A stretch of 64,000 nucleotides of DNA from positions 1,792 to 65,791 of the forward strand of contig NZ_KE386893.1 of assembly GCF_000429365.1 (NCBI RefSeq), in the 5' to 3' direction. The notes under the pieces are model-generated. The model was given only the letters and a program-made list of their open reading frames with translations, searched no databases and had not been told where the DNA came from. A program made the translations under genes and the position numbers. This DNA comes from Pseudodonghicola xiamenensis DSM 18339 (GTDB lineage Bacteria; Pseudomonadota; Alphaproteobacteria; Rhodobacterales; Rhodobacteraceae). Positions 25,996-35,151 of this stretch are shown here, in pieces. Position 1 is the first letter of the stretch. The number at the start of each line of letters is the position of its first letter.

Positions 25996-26214
25996 TTATT
26001 TAAAGCGGTAGTTGATCCGACCCTTGGTCAGATCATAGGGGGTCATTTCGACCTGCACCTTGTCGCCGGCAAGAACACGGATTCGGTTCTTGCGCATCTT
26101 GCCTGCTGTATGTGCGATGATCTCATGGCCGTTTTCAAGCTCGACCCGGAACGTCGCATTGGGCAGGAGTTCCTTCACGACACCGGGAAATTCGAGCGTA
26201 TCTTCCTTGGCCAT
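25996..26214 (-). CDS. infA: Translation initiation factor IF-1
   Basis: 72 residues, the canonical IF-1 length. The single S1/OB fold is plain: LEFPGVVKELLPNATFRVEL, HTAGKMRKNRIRVLAGDKV and LTKGRINYRFK. It occupies the ribosomal A site during initiation. It starts the infA-maf-RNase-yacG run; a 140-bp gap separates it from the upstream acetyltransferase gene and may hold its promoter. Confidence 0.98.
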   Translation of the reverse strand: MAKEDTLEFPGVVKELLPNATFRVELENGHEIIAHTAGKMRKNRIRVLAGDKVQVEMTPYDLTKGRINYRFK

Positions 26215-26354
26215 GTTATCTCCATTGCTGATTGATCCGCCAATCCTGCGGAACGAGCGCTTAAATGATCCCTTTCGCCTTATATTTCAAGGCTGCAATG
26301 CCGCTTTGCGGCGAAATGTGACCGAAACCTTTGGGAAAATGGCCTGGAAAGAGC

Positions 26355-26939
26355 TCAAAGCTCCCGAATCCAGACCTGCAGCGGGTGCTGTGATTCGGTT
26401 GCCTGGCCGATGTCCTTCCAAGTGAAGCTGGCAATCGCTCCGGGCAGGGGATGATAACCCCGCTTTTGCCAGAACGTATCGAGGGGGCGATAGTCGGCAG
26501 GTCGCAGCGGGTGCGAGGTGGGCCGCTGCACCGCGCAGAAGGCCGAATGCCGGAAGCCCAGCCGCCGGGCGTGGTCTTCGCGCGCGTCGAAGAAGCGGTG
26601 ACCGATGCCATGACCGCGATAGTCCGGCAGCAGTACCGATTCGGCGCAATAGAACACCTGGTCCAGCACCAGGCCGCTGTTGGCGAAGGCTGCGGCGAAA
26701 TCGTCGGCATGATCGGCCAGCGGCGTGCCGGTCGCCGCGCCGATCAGCCGCTCGCCGTCGAAGGCGCCGACAAGAACCGCGCCGTCGCTGTCGCGGTAGG
26801 ATTGCAGATAGCCCCGTTCGTAATCGAGGCTGCCGTCGTAAAGATAAGGCCAGGCGCGGAAGATCTCGATCCGCAGCCTGGCGACATCCTCCAGCGCCGC
26901 ATCCAGTGCGGCGCCGGTCAGAACCCGGGTCTCGATCAT
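26355..26939 (-). CDS. GNAT-family acetyltransferase
   Basis: 194 residues. The acetyl-CoA loop is LLPDYRGHGIGHRF (about 105-118), preceded by a strand with ALGAATG-like residues; the N-terminal third fits the GNAT fold. Substrate is unknown. Its ATG overlaps the stop of the upstream SnoaL-like gene by 4 bp, so the two are coupled. This pair interrupts the phosphatase-infA neighbourhood that I regard as standard in the family. Confidence 0.75.
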   Translation of the reverse strand: MIETRVLTGAALDAALEDVARLRIEIFRAWPYLYDGSLDYERGYLQSYRDSDGAVLVGAFDGERLIGAATGTPLADHADDFAAAFANSGLVLDQVFYCAESVLLPDYRGHGIGHRFFDAREDHARRLGFRHSAFCAVQRPTSHPLRPADYRPLDTFWQKRGYHPLPGAIASFTWKDIGQATESQHPLQVWIREL

Positions 26940-27331
26940 TTGCTGACCTGGCGGATCCAGTCTGCCAGGTTGTAATAGGTCGTCACCCGGGCAATCTTGC
27001 CGTCGCGGATGTCGAAGAACGATCCGGCCGGCAGCCGATAAGTCTGGCCATGTGCCTCGGGCAGGCCGGCGTCGGTGGCCAGATAGGTGCCGTTGACGAT
27101 GAATTCCGCCGCGCCGCGGCTGCCGCCCTCGGCCTCGAACAGCACGATATCGGTCAGCTCTTCCTTATAACAGTGGCTCATATGGGCGCAGAATTCGGCG
27201 AATTTCACCTTGCCGACGCGGATCTGGCCCTCGTTGACGTGATGGGCCACATCCTCCGTCAGGCAGTCCAGCATGGCAGAGGTGTCGCCGGCGTTGAAGG
27301 CCTCGAAATAGGCTTTGAGAATGGTTGTCAT
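26936..27331 (-). CDS. SnoaL-like / ketosteroid-isomerase-fold protein
   Basis: 131 residues from ATG 27331, which has GGAGAG 5-8 nt upstream; the ATG at 27355 would place the RBS inside the gene. The pattern ILKAYFEAFNAGDTSAMLDCLTEDVAHHVNEG and DGKIARVTTYYNLADWI is that of SnoaL/NTF2-like proteins. These may be isomerases, hydrolases or binding proteins; no activity can be assigned. The start overlaps the phosphatase stop by 4 bp and the end overlaps the GNAT start. Confidence 0.75.
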   Translation of the reverse strand: MTTILKAYFEAFNAGDTSAMLDCLTEDVAHHVNEGQIRVGKVKFAEFCAHMSHCYKEELTDIVLFEAEGGSRGAAEFIVNGTYLATDAGLPEAHGQTYRLPAGSFFDIRDGKIARVTTYYNLADWIRQVSK

Positions 27332-27786
27332 GATCTCTCCGTTGGGGCGCCCCATTTTCCCTTGAGGCGTGTTATAATTTGGTCCCGGGCCTGACGATAG
27401 GCGGCCAGTTTTGCATCACGGGTTTCGCCCAAGCCGGTCGGGTCCAGGATCGGCCAGTATTCTACCGTCAGATGGAAGAACCGGGTCAGTTGCAGCGCCC
27501 GGCTCTGGCTGGCGGGGGACAGGGCCACCACAAGGTCGAAAGAGCTCAGATCGTCGCCGCGCCGCTGCATCTCGTCGAACGAGCGTGATTGGTGTCGGGA
27601 CAGTTCCACGCCGATCTCGTCGCACACGGCGATGGCGAAGCCGTCGATCTCAAGATCGCTTTCCACGCCGGCCGATTGAACATAGGTCGACATGCCATAG
27701 AATTTCTTCATGATCCCTTCGGCCATGGGGGATCTGCAGGCATTGTGATCGCAGCAGAACAGTACCGACTGCGGCAAGGATTCCAC
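27328..27786 (-). CDS. Low-molecular-weight phosphatase / arsenate reductase-like protein
   Basis: 152 residues. The N-terminal P-loop CDHNACRS (Cys12, Arg18) is the CX5R active site of low-molecular-weight protein tyrosine phosphatases, which arsenate reductases of the ArsC thioredoxin type share. ILDPTG later in the chain supplies the general-acid Asp. The position between UPF0262 and infA is that of the conserved alphaproteobacterial phosphatase; no ars gene is nearby, so a phosphatase role is more likely than arsenate reduction. It starts 3 bases after the UPF0262 stop. Confidence 0.85.
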   Translation of the reverse strand: MESLPQSVLFCCDHNACRSPMAEGIMKKFYGMSTYVQSAGVESDLEIDGFAIAVCDEIGVELSRHQSRSFDEMQRRGDDLSSFDLVVALSPASQSRALQLTRFFHLTVEYWPILDPTGLGETRDAKLAAYRQARDQIITRLKGKWGAPTERS

Positions 27787-27789
27787 GGA

Positions 27790-28269
27790 TTATCCCCCGA
27801 AGTGCAGGACGCAGATCAGGGTGAACAGGCGGCGCGCGGTATCCCCGTCGACATCGGCCTTGCCCTCCAGCCGCTCGCGCAACACGCGGCTGCCTTCGTT
27901 GTGGATGCCGCGCCGGGCCATGTCGATGGCCTCGATCTGGCTGGGCGGCATGGTCTTGACCGCATTGTAGTAGGATTCGCAGATCTGGAAGTAATCCTTC
28001 ACCACCTGCCGGAACGGCCCGAGCGACAGGTGGAATTCGGCAGCCTTCTGACCCTCTTCGGTTTCGATGTCGAAGACCAGCCGCTTGTCGCGGATCGACA
28101 GCCTCACCCGATAGGGGCCTTCGGGCACGACCCGGTCGTCCCGCTTGGGCAAGGTGAAACTGTTCTGTTCCAGAAGGTCGAAGACCGCGACCTTGCGTTC
28201 CTGTTCGATTTCCGGCGTGGGCGGGGGCAATCCCGCGTCATCCAGCGCGATATCCACGATATGAGACAT
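27790..28269 (-). CDS. UPF0262 family protein
   Basis: 159 residues. The phrases VEGPYRVRLSIRDKRLVFDI-like core, FHLSLGPFRQVVKDYF, and MARRGIHNEGS identify the UPF0262 family, conserved in Alphaproteobacteria and usually next to hisD. Function is unknown. It begins 7 bases after the hisD stop and is followed within 3 bases by the phosphatase gene. Confidence 0.88.
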   Translation of the reverse strand: MSHIVDIALDDAGLPPPTPEIEQERKVAVFDLLEQNSFTLPKRDDRVVPEGPYRVRLSIRDKRLVFDIETEEGQKAAEFHLSLGPFRQVVKDYFQICESYYNAVKTMPPSQIEAIDMARRGIHNEGSRVLRERLEGKADVDGDTARRLFTLICVLHFGG

Positions 28270-28276
28270 GGGCCGA

Positions 28277-29578
28277 TTACCTGTTCAATTGATCCAGACG
28301 CGCGCGGACTGACAGCCCATGCGCCTCGAGGCTTTCCGATTGCGCCAGACGTTCGGCGGTGGGGCCGATCGCGTTCAGCGCTTCGGGGGTCATCTTGGAC
28401 AGAGTGGTGCGTTTGAGGAAGTCCAGAACGCTCAGACCCGAGGAAAACCGTGCGGAACGTGCCGTCGGCAGCACATGGTTCGGGCCGCCGACGTAATCGC
28501 CGATCGCCTCAGGGGTGAATTGGCCCATGAAAATGGCGCCGGCATGATGGCAGAGCTCGGCCAGTGCCTCGGGCTCGGCCACGCAAAGTTCAAGGTGCTC
28601 CGGCGCGATGCGGTTCGACAGCGCCGCGGCCTCGTCCAGATCGCGTACGGTGATCACCGCGCCGAAATCGCGCCAGCTTGCCCCGGCGATCTCGCGCCGC
28701 TCCAGGGTTTCCAGCCGCTTGTCGACCGCCGCGGCGACCTTCCGGCCGAATTCCGCATCGTCGGTGATCAGCATCGCCTGGGCGCTGGCGTCATGTTCCG
28801 CCTGGCTCATCAGGTCAAGCGCGATCCAGTCCGGGTTGTTGTCCTTGTCGGCGATCACCAGGATCTCCGACGGGCCGGCGATCATGTCGATGCCCACCTT
28901 GCCGAAGACCCGCCGCTTGGCTGCGGCGACAAAGGCATTGCCGGGGCCGGTGATCTTGTCGACCGGTCGGATGGTTTCGGTGCCATAGGCCAGCGCGGCG
29001 ATCGCCTGGGCGCCGCCGATGCGATAAATCTCGTCCACCCCGGCGATCTGCGCGGCCAGAAGAACCAGCGGGTTGATCACGCCATCGGGCGCCGGCACCA
29101 CGATGGCCAGCCGTTCGACGCCGGCCACCTTTGCGGGGATTGCGTTCATCAGCACCGAGGAGGGATAGGACGCGAGCCCGCCCGGTACATAAAGACCGGC
29201 AGCGGAGACCGCCCCCCAGCGCCAGCCCAGCGTGGCGCCGTCCGGGTCGGTCCAAAGCTGGTTCGGCGGCATCTGCCGGACGTGATAGGCGCGGATCCGC
29301 TCTGCCGCCAGTTCCAGCGCTGCACGGTCGGCAGGGGCGACCTGGGCCACCGCGGCGGCGATTTCTTCGGCCGAGAAGGCCAGGGTTTCGGGCGCCAGCT
29401 CCAGCCGGTCGAATTTCGCTGTCAGTTCGATCACCGCCTGATCGCCCCGGGTGCGCACATCGGCGATAATGTCGGCGACGATCGCGTCTACATCGGGGCT
29501 GTCTTCGCGCTTGGCGCCCAGGAGGGCGGCGAAAGTGGTTTCGAAATCGGCTGCGGTCGTGTCAAGGAATTGGGGCAT
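28277..29578 (-). CDS. hisD: Histidinol dehydrogenase
   Basis: 433 residues, the usual HisD size. It catalyses the last two steps of histidine synthesis, oxidation of L-histidinol to histidine with two NAD+. Visible motifs are the NAD region KITGPGNAFVAAAKRRVFG, GIDMIAGPSEI, the zinc/catalytic segment SQAEHDASAQA, and NRIAPEHLELC, which carries the catalytic Glu-His pair, plus YVGGPNHVLPT. GGAGACC lies 6-10 nt upstream of the ATG. It heads a run with UPF0262 and the phosphatase. Confidence 0.97.
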   Translation of the reverse strand: MPQFLDTTAADFETTFAALLGAKREDSPDVDAIVADIIADVRTRGDQAVIELTAKFDRLELAPETLAFSAEEIAAAVAQVAPADRAALELAAERIRAYHVRQMPPNQLWTDPDGATLGWRWGAVSAAGLYVPGGLASYPSSVLMNAIPAKVAGVERLAIVVPAPDGVINPLVLLAAQIAGVDEIYRIGGAQAIAALAYGTETIRPVDKITGPGNAFVAAAKRRVFGKVGIDMIAGPSEILVIADKDNNPDWIALDLMSQAEHDASAQAMLITDDAEFGRKVAAAVDKRLETLERREIAGASWRDFGAVITVRDLDEAAALSNRIAPEHLELCVAEPEALAELCHHAGAIFMGQFTPEAIGDYVGGPNHVLPTARSARFSSGLSVLDFLKRTTLSKMTPEALNAIGPTAERLAQSESLEAHGLSVRARLDQLNR

Positions 29579-29626
29579 TCTGGGTCTCCGACGGATGATC
29601 CCCCATACAATCGCAGGCGCTGCTCC

Positions 29627-30112
29627 TCAAGGGTTGAGGCGTTTCTCAAGCGGATAGCCTAAAATCCACCGGCCGGTGCGTCCGGGGCCGGCAGTGCGCC
29701 AGCCGTGGCGCAAATAGAAATCCCGCGCCGTGGCGGTGGAGGTGAGCTTGGCCGTGGTGGCCCCGCTGGCAGCCAGTTCCGCCTCCATCGCGGCAAGCAG
29801 GGCGGCAGAGAGACCGCGACGCCGATAGGCGGGGTCGACGTAATTCAGGGTAATTGTGCCTTTGGACAGATCAAGCGCCCCGACGGCGGCGGGCGTCCCG
29901 TCAAGCTCGGCGATCCGGATGCCACCGTTGGCGATCATCTGCGCCAGGCTGTCCGGTGTCTTGTTGGCGGTCCATTCCGTCACCGCTTCGGGGGCATTGC
30001 CGTGATCGGCGCCACACAGCAGCGTGATCGAGGCGGTGAGGATCCGGGCAGCCTCTGCCGCGTCCTGGGGCAGGGCGGGGCGCACGGTAATGACCGGCTT
30101 TGCTGTATTCAT
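29627..30112 (-). CDS. GNAT-family acetyltransferase
   Basis: 161 residues from ATG 30112, which overlaps the stop of the upstream gene by 4 bp; the longer in-frame ORF has no support. The acetyl-CoA loop YRRRGLSAALLAAMEAEL and the C-terminal ATARDFYLRHGWR are textbook GNAT motifs. Substrate is unknown. It separates hisD from the murA side of the block. Confidence 0.85.
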   Translation of the reverse strand: MNTAKPVITVRPALPQDAAEAARILTASITLLCGADHGNAPEAVTEWTANKTPDSLAQMIANGGIRIAELDGTPAAVGALDLSKGTITLNYVDPAYRRRGLSAALLAAMEAELAASGATTAKLTSTATARDFYLRHGWRTAGPGRTGRWILGYPLEKRLNP

Positions 30113-30888
30113 CCGCCGACGATCCTGACAAAGAAGGTTCGCGCGGCGCGGTCGGTCCGGGCGCCAGGTGTGGCGGCAAGATAGTCCAGAAAGCTGGCCG
30201 TCGCGACGCAGAATTCCCGTTTTCTCCAGTTCTGCGCATCGCTGATCAGGTCGAACCACTCTGGTTTCACGCTATGCGAGGTCCGCCAGCGTTCGAAAAC
30301 CTCGCGCCAGTCCTCGACCGAAGCCGCCCGCATCTTCACCGGTTTGTCGCGACCGAGCGCCAGGGTGCGCATCATCTGGGCTGCGACGTGTTCCATCTGC
30401 GGCGTCTTGGTGATCCTGGCTTCACGCGGTGTCAGCGCGGCATAGCCCTGGGCGGCCAGTTTGCCGCAGACGCGCGGTGACGATGACAGCGAGCGCAGCG
30501 CCTCCGCATAGGAGGCAAGATAGCTGCGCACCGCTTGCGGAGGAGCTGTTTCGGCGAAATGGGCGTTCCGTTTGATCATCGCGTCCGAGGCCGCAGCCGA
30601 GGCCAGCCGCAGGCCTTCGGGGGTCTGTCTTTCCCCGTTGGCGGCGGTCGCGGTCATCGCCCGCAGCAATTGCCGATAATCATCGGGGAATTCGGTTTCC
30701 ACGACCGCAAAGAACTCGGCGCCCCAGCCGGCGGTGATATAGGCGTCCAGAATCTCGGTCTGTTCCGGGGGCTGTGGTTTCGGTGCCGCCTGTGCCGGCT
30801 CTGGTTCTGAAACCCCCAGCAGAAGGCCGGCCACGACAAGGGGCGCTCCGAACCGGGCAGCGAAGGCGGCGCGGTTTTCAGATGTCAT
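30109..30888 (-). CDS. Secreted protein of unknown function
   Basis: 259 residues from ATG 30888, overlapping the DUF2948 gene end by 11 bp. An N-terminal signal peptide (APLVVAGLLLGV, cleavage near AQA-AP) is followed by a Pro-rich linker and a mainly helical domain with two Cys residues (RVCGKL, REFCVA) that could pair in the periplasm. No family was recognised. It is coupled to the GNAT gene downstream by a 4-bp overlap. Confidence 0.65.
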   Translation of the reverse strand: MTSENRAAFAARFGAPLVVAGLLLGVSEPEPAQAAPKPQPPEQTEILDAYITAGWGAEFFAVVETEFPDDYRQLLRAMTATAANGERQTPEGLRLASAAASDAMIKRNAHFAETAPPQAVRSYLASYAEALRSLSSSPRVCGKLAAQGYAALTPREARITKTPQMEHVAAQMMRTLALGRDKPVKMRAASVEDWREVFERWRTSHSVKPEWFDLISDAQNWRKREFCVATASFLDYLAATPGARTDRAARTFFVRIVGG

Positions 30889-31348
30889 GAGACGGGGTCT
30901 GTCCCGAAATCGCCTGATAGGGGCGGGTGACATCCTTCAGGGTGATGTCCAGCGCCTCGACCTGCAGCCGCAGCGCGCCATCGCCGGCCAGCGTCAGCAA
31001 CAGGGAGCCGGCGCCATCCTCGCCCGGTTCGAAATCGACCGACAGCAGCGACAGCACCAGATCCTTGTCGCGGTGGTCGATGCCCTGGCTGGCAACCGCC
31101 AATACCTCGTCGATGACCAAGAGGGCCCGAACACGTTCGGCGCCGTGCCGGCCGCGGCCCTGATCTTCCCAGCGGAACCGGTTGAGCAGGAGGGCGAAAC
31201 GGCGCTGACGCGACTTCCAACTCATGTCGGCGGCGGTAAAGATCGCGTCCTGGGTCAGGGCGGCGATGACCTTAAGGTCGTCGGCATCGACCGCGCCCAG
31301 GTTCAGCGGCGCCTCGCGCCCGTCTTCGAATGTTGCGTCTTCGGTCAT
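30878..31348 (-). CDS. DUF2948 family protein
   Basis: 156 residues. DADDLKVIAALTQDAIFTAADMSW and RRFALLLNRFRWED near the start and LRLQVEALDITLKDVTRPY near the end match the DUF2948 family, which normally lies between murA and hisD in Rhodobacteraceae. Function is unknown. Its start overlaps the last base of the murA stop. Confidence 0.85.
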   Translation of the reverse strand: MTEDATFEDGREAPLNLGAVDADDLKVIAALTQDAIFTAADMSWKSRQRRFALLLNRFRWEDQGRGRHGAERVRALLVIDEVLAVASQGIDHRDKDLVLSLLSVDFEPGEDGAGSLLLTLAGDGALRLQVEALDITLKDVTRPYQAISGQTPSHDI

Positions 31349-32613
31349 CAGCCCCTGATCCGTTCGATTTTCGCACCCACTGCCTGCAGCTTGGTCTCCA
31401 CATGCTCATAGCCGCGGTCCAGATGATAGACCCGGCTGACCACGGTTTCACCCTCGGCGGCGAGGCCGGCGAGGATCAGCGAGACCGAGGCGCGTAGATC
31501 GGTCGCCATCACCGGCGCGCCCTTGAGCTGTTCGACCCCGGTGACCCGGGCGGTGCCGCCCTGCACCTCGATCCGGGCGCCCATGCGGGTCAGTTCCGGC
31601 GCATGCATGAAGCGATTTTCGAAAATTCGCTCCTCCAGTACGCTGGTGCCCTCGGCGGTTGCCAGCAGCGCCATCATCTGTGCCTGCAGATCGGTCGGGA
31701 ACCCGGGGAAGGGTTCTGTCGTCACATCGACGGCGCGGATCGGCCCGCCGGTGCGGGCAACCTTCAGGCCGGTTTCCGTCTCGGTCACGGTGACACCGGC
31801 CTGGTCCAGCTTTTCTGCAAAGCTCGCCACCAGGTCGAGCCGCCCGCCAAGACATTCGACCTCGCCGCCCGCGATGGCGGGGGCCAGCATATAGGTGCCC
31901 AGTTCGATCCGGTCGGTGACCACCGGATGGGTCGCCCCATGCAGCCGGTCGATCCCCTCGATGGTGATTTCAGAAGTCCCGTCGCCCTCGATCCGGGCGC
32001 CCATCTTGCGCAGGCAGGTGGCCAGATCGACAATCTCCGGTTCGCGCGCGGCGTTCTTCAGCACCGTGGTACCCTTAGCCAGCGTCGCCGCCATCATCAC
32101 GTTCTCGGTGGCGCCGACCGAGGCGAAGGAGAATTCCACCACCGCGCCCTTCAGTCCGCGCGGCGCCTTGGCATGCAGATAGCCGTCGCGCAGCTCGATC
32201 TCGGCCCCCAGCGCTTCGAGCCCGTGGATATGCAGATCCATCGGCCGCGCGCCGATGGCGCAGCCGCCGGGCAGCGAGACGACGGCATGGCCCAGCCGCG
32301 CCAGCATCGGCCCCAGCACCAGGTTCGAGGCCCGCATCTTGCGCACGATGTCATAGTCGGCGACGTGGTTGTTCAGATCATGGCTCGACATCGCCAGAAC
32401 CTGACCGCCCTGCAGGCTGGTGACCTCGGCCCCCAGCGATTGCAGCAGCGCGGTCATGGTGCGGATGTCTGACAGGCGCGGCGCATTGGTCAGCGTCAGC
32501 GGCTCTTCGCTCAGAAGCGTCGCCGGCATCAGGGTGAGACAGGCATTCTTGGCGCCTGCGATCGGAATCCGGCCGCTGAGCGGCCCGTTACCGGTGACCA
32601 AAATCGAATCCAT
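31348..32613 (-). CDS. murA: UDP-N-acetylglucosamine 1-carboxyvinyltransferase
   Basis: 421 residues. MurA transfers enolpyruvate from PEP to UDP-GlcNAc, the first committed step of peptidoglycan synthesis in the cytoplasm. Lys22-Asn23 in IAGAKNACL bind substrate, and Cys118 in LPGGCAIGARPMDLH is the active-site Cys that fosfomycin alkylates. PFPGFPTDLQAQMMAL carries the conserved Asp region. The enzyme looks complete. A 54-residue basic protein is encoded 6 bases upstream. Confidence 0.98.
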   Translation of the reverse strand: MDSILVTGNGPLSGRIPIAGAKNACLTLMPATLLSEEPLTLTNAPRLSDIRTMTALLQSLGAEVTSLQGGQVLAMSSHDLNNHVADYDIVRKMRASNLVLGPMLARLGHAVVSLPGGCAIGARPMDLHIHGLEALGAEIELRDGYLHAKAPRGLKGAVVEFSFASVGATENVMMAATLAKGTTVLKNAAREPEIVDLATCLRKMGARIEGDGTSEITIEGIDRLHGATHPVVTDRIELGTYMLAPAIAGGEVECLGGRLDLVASFAEKLDQAGVTVTETETGLKVARTGGPIRAVDVTTEPFPGFPTDLQAQMMALLATAEGTSVLEERIFENRFMHAPELTRMGARIEVQGGTARVTGVEQLKGAPVMATDLRASVSLILAGLAAEGETVVSRVYHLDRGYEHVETKLQAVGAKIERIRG

Positions 32614-32619
32614 CTGCGT

Positions 32620-32784
32620 CTACCCTTCGCGCTCGCCTGTATCCCTGGCCTCATCCCCAGTCGCTGCCCGCGCGCGGGCCTGTGCCTTGCGCTTAGCCAT
32701 ATTGGCCTTGAGCGCCGCCTTCAGCCGATCCTCACGATCCGCCGCCGGCTTGTTTTTCTCGGTGTTCTTCGTTCTGGGTGCCAT
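32620..32784 (-). CDS. Small basic protein upstream of murA
   Basis: 54 residues, ATG at 32784 and TAG at 32620-32622. It is rich in Lys, Arg, Ala and Glu with a central helix (DREDRLKAALKANMAKRKAQ) and no hydrophobic segment. GAGAG lies 5-9 nt upstream. It ends 6 bases before murA, so both are probably translated from one transcript. A short Lys/Arg-rich protein in this place is, from memory, common in the family; its function is unknown. Confidence 0.65.
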   Translation of the reverse strand: MAPRTKNTEKNKPAADREDRLKAALKANMAKRKAQARARAATGDEARDTGEREG

Positions 32785-32951
32785 GTTCGCTCTCTACCGC
32801 AGTCGCGGGCATCGGTCCAGATTGCGCCGCGCGAGGCGCGCGATAGACGGCCGGCAAGCGAGCCGGAAGGGTGGTTCGCAAAAAAGCCGGAAAAAAAATT
32901 TAAGAACCGCTTGCACCCCCTGCGATTTGCGTCTAATCAGCCGCCCACGGC

Positions 32952-33026
<75 letters not shown>

Positions 33027-33107
33027 TTTTCATTGGATTACAAAGACTTACGGTTCAGTACCAGGGCGCCGTCACAGGTGTTTTCGCCCTGCTGGGCGCC
33101 TGCCGGA

Positions 33108-33536
33108 TCAGTCCGGTGCCGTCAGCGCGGGAATGGGGTAAATCGTATCATAGGCCCAGTTGAAGGCGATGGCATAGACCACGTAGAAGCCAGACAGCGC
33201 GACGTCCATGATCAGTGCCTGCAACAGAGGCGCCCCGAGATACCAAGCGATGAACGGAACCAGCAGGCAAAGCAGCCCGATCTCGAAAAGCAGGGCGTGG
33301 CCGATTCTTACGGGCAGCGTCTTGCGGGTGTGGCCAATGACCCGCAGCATGCCGTGATCGAACCCGAGGTTGAAAATATAGTTCCAGATCATGGCGATGG
33401 TCGCGCTGATCACGGTGATGACGCCGAAATGGCCAATCTCGACGCCGAAAATCAGCCCGCCCAGTGGCGTGACGATGATCAGGGCGATCAGTTCGAACAG
33501 GATGGCGTGGCGGATACGGTCTCGGGTGGTTCTCAT
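33108..33536 (-). CDS. PACE-family efflux transporter
   Basis: 142 residues with four transmembrane helices arranged as two tandem BTP-type units. Each unit begins with Arg-His and a Phe-Glu pair: RIRHAILFE (Glu15, the position of the essential Glu of AceI) and RIGHALLFE. PACE proteins export biocides such as chlorhexidine and short diamines by proton antiport. It stands alone just downstream of tRNA-Thr, in the opposite orientation. Substrate here is unknown. Confidence 0.86.
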   Translation of the reverse strand: MRTTRDRIRHAILFELIALIIVTPLGGLIFGVEIGHFGVITVISATIAMIWNYIFNLGFDHGMLRVIGHTRKTLPVRIGHALLFEIGLLCLLVPFIAWYLGAPLLQALIMDVALSGFYVVYAIAFNWAYDTIYPIPALTAPD

Positions 33537-33693
33537 GGCCCATTTGCTCCTGGCGGCAGCGGAATGTCCGGGATGGGCGAGAAGGTCCGAGGGCGCAAGC
33601 CCCCCGTGGCGACAGGTGCGACGACTGCGATTTTCCGCCGGTCGGTGGATGCGCGCGCCCCGGGATGGGGCACGCGGGGGAAGACGTGGGGGA

Positions 33694-35151
33694 TCAGGCC
33701 AGCCGCGGGCCGGCTTCGATCAGGCTGAGCTGCTTTTCCGCCCAGGGAGCTGCACGTTCGATCTGGGCGGCCACCGACATCAGTTTTTCATCAAGCCCGT
33801 AGGCCATCGCCAGATGCACGCCGACCGGCAGGCCATCGGCGCTCCAGTGCAGCGGCAGGGTGACTGCCGGCTGACCCGAGGCATTGAAGATCGCGGTAAA
33901 GGGCGAATAGTCGAAGACCGATCCCGGCCCGTTACGATAGGCGACGAAATCCTCGAAATCCGGCTTGTACTTGCCGACCGGTGCCGGTGGTGTCGCCAGG
34001 GTCGAGGTCAAAAGGACGTCGCAATCAAGGAAGACATGCGCCATGCGGCGGCCAAAGGCGTGCACCTCTTCCACCGCATCGAGATAATCCGCCCCGTCGA
34101 GCTTTTGCGAATAGGCGATGGCGGCGCGGGTGACGCCTTCGACCATCGCGGGATCGAGCGGCGCGCCCTTCAACTTGTTGCGCACGCTCAGCGCGGTGCC
34201 GCAGGCCACCACCGTGGTCCAGGCCATCATCATCGCCTCGACATCGAGATCGGCGGCGGGACGGAATTCCTCGACGTCATGGCCCAGATCGGCCATCAGC
34301 TTGGCGGTCTTCTCGACAGCGGCGACGCATTCGGGATCAATCGGCACGCCGCTGAGCGTGGTGGTCGAGAAGCGCACCTTCAGCTTGCCGGGGTCGCGGT
34401 TCATCGCCTCCATAAAACCGATCTCCAGCGGTGGGGCGACATAGGGCGCGCCCAGATCGGGGCCGGAACAGGCATCGAGCATCTTGGCGGTGTCGCGCAG
34501 CGACCGGGTCAGGAAACCGTCGATCGCCATGCCGGCCCAGCCTTCGCCTGACATCGGGCCATCGGGCAGCCGCGCGCGGGTCGGCTTGAAGCCCACCAGC
34601 CCGCAGGACGATGCCGGAATGCGGACCGAACCGCCGCCGTCCGATCCATGCGCCATCGGAACGATGCCGGCGGCCACCGCCGCGCCCGACCCGCCCGAGG
34701 ACCCGCCCGAAGTGTGGCCGGTGTTCCAGGGGTTCCGTGTCGGGCCGCCATAGGCCTGCGCTTCGGTCACCGGCCCCACCCCAAGTTCGGGCGAGGTGCC
34801 GCGGCCATAGGTGACGACGCCGGTGGCCTGCATGCGCAGGAAAATCTCGGAATCATAGCTCCATTTGCTGCCGGCAAAGAGCTTCGACCCATTGTCGGTC
34901 GGATAGGCCTTGGCCTCCGCCCCCAGATCCTTCAGCAGGAAGGGCACGCCGGCGAAGGGGCCGTCGGGCAGGCCGTTGCGGATCGCCTGGCGCGCCACGT
35001 CTTCCTGGATGTTGACCACCGCGTTGATTGCCGGATTGCGCGCCTCGGTCAGTTCCAGCGCGATATCCAGCAACTCGTTGGGCGTGGCCTCCTTCTTGGC
35101 GACCAGCTCGGCTAGTCCGGTGGCGTCCTGCTTGAGATAGGTGCTTTTCAT
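33694..35151 (-). CDS. Amidase signature family enzyme
   Basis: 485 residues from ATG 35151 (GGGAGAACC upstream); a longer frame to 35496 would run into the divergent thioesterase and is rejected. The Ser-cisSer-Lys triad is visible as LLKDLG (Lys), and GHTSGGSSGGSGAAVAAG (two Ser), followed by DGGGSVRIPASSCGLVGFKPTR. The family hydrolyses amide bonds (e.g. fatty amides, aryl amides, or in GatA tRNA-bound Glu). No gatB/gatC lies nearby, so this is a stand-alone amidase of unknown substrate. Confidence 0.88.
   Translation of the reverse strand: MKSTYLKQDATGLAELVAKKEATPNELLDIALELTEARNPAINAVVNIQEDVARQAIRNGLPDGPFAGVPFLLKDLGAEAKAYPTDNGSKLFAGSKWSYDSEIFLRMQATGVVTYGRGTSPELGVGPVTEAQAYGGPTRNPWNTGHTSGGSSGGSGAAVAAGIVPMAHGSDGGGSVRIPASSCGLVGFKPTRARLPDGPMSGEGWAGMAIDGFLTRSLRDTAKMLDACSGPDLGAPYVAPPLEIGFMEAMNRDPGKLKVRFSTTTLSGVPIDPECVAAVEKTAKLMADLGHDVEEFRPAADLDVEAMMMAWTTVVACGTALSVRNKLKGAPLDPAMVEGVTRAAIAYSQKLDGADYLDAVEEVHAFGRRMAHVFLDCDVLLTSTLATPPAPVGKYKPDFEDFVAYRNGPGSVFDYSPFTAIFNASGQPAVTLPLHWSADGLPVGVHLAMAYGLDEKLMSVAAQIERAAPWAEKQLSLIEAGPRLA

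Noticed and set aside
27329..27355. Upstream ATG at 27355 for the SnoaL-like gene
   Set aside because: The ribosome binding sequence GGAGAG lies inside that extension and fits the ATG at 27331.
27328..27786. Arsenic resistance gene
   Set aside because: The CX5R motif is shared with arsenate reductases, but no arsR, acr3 or arsB is nearby and the position is the conserved one of the phosphatase beside infA.
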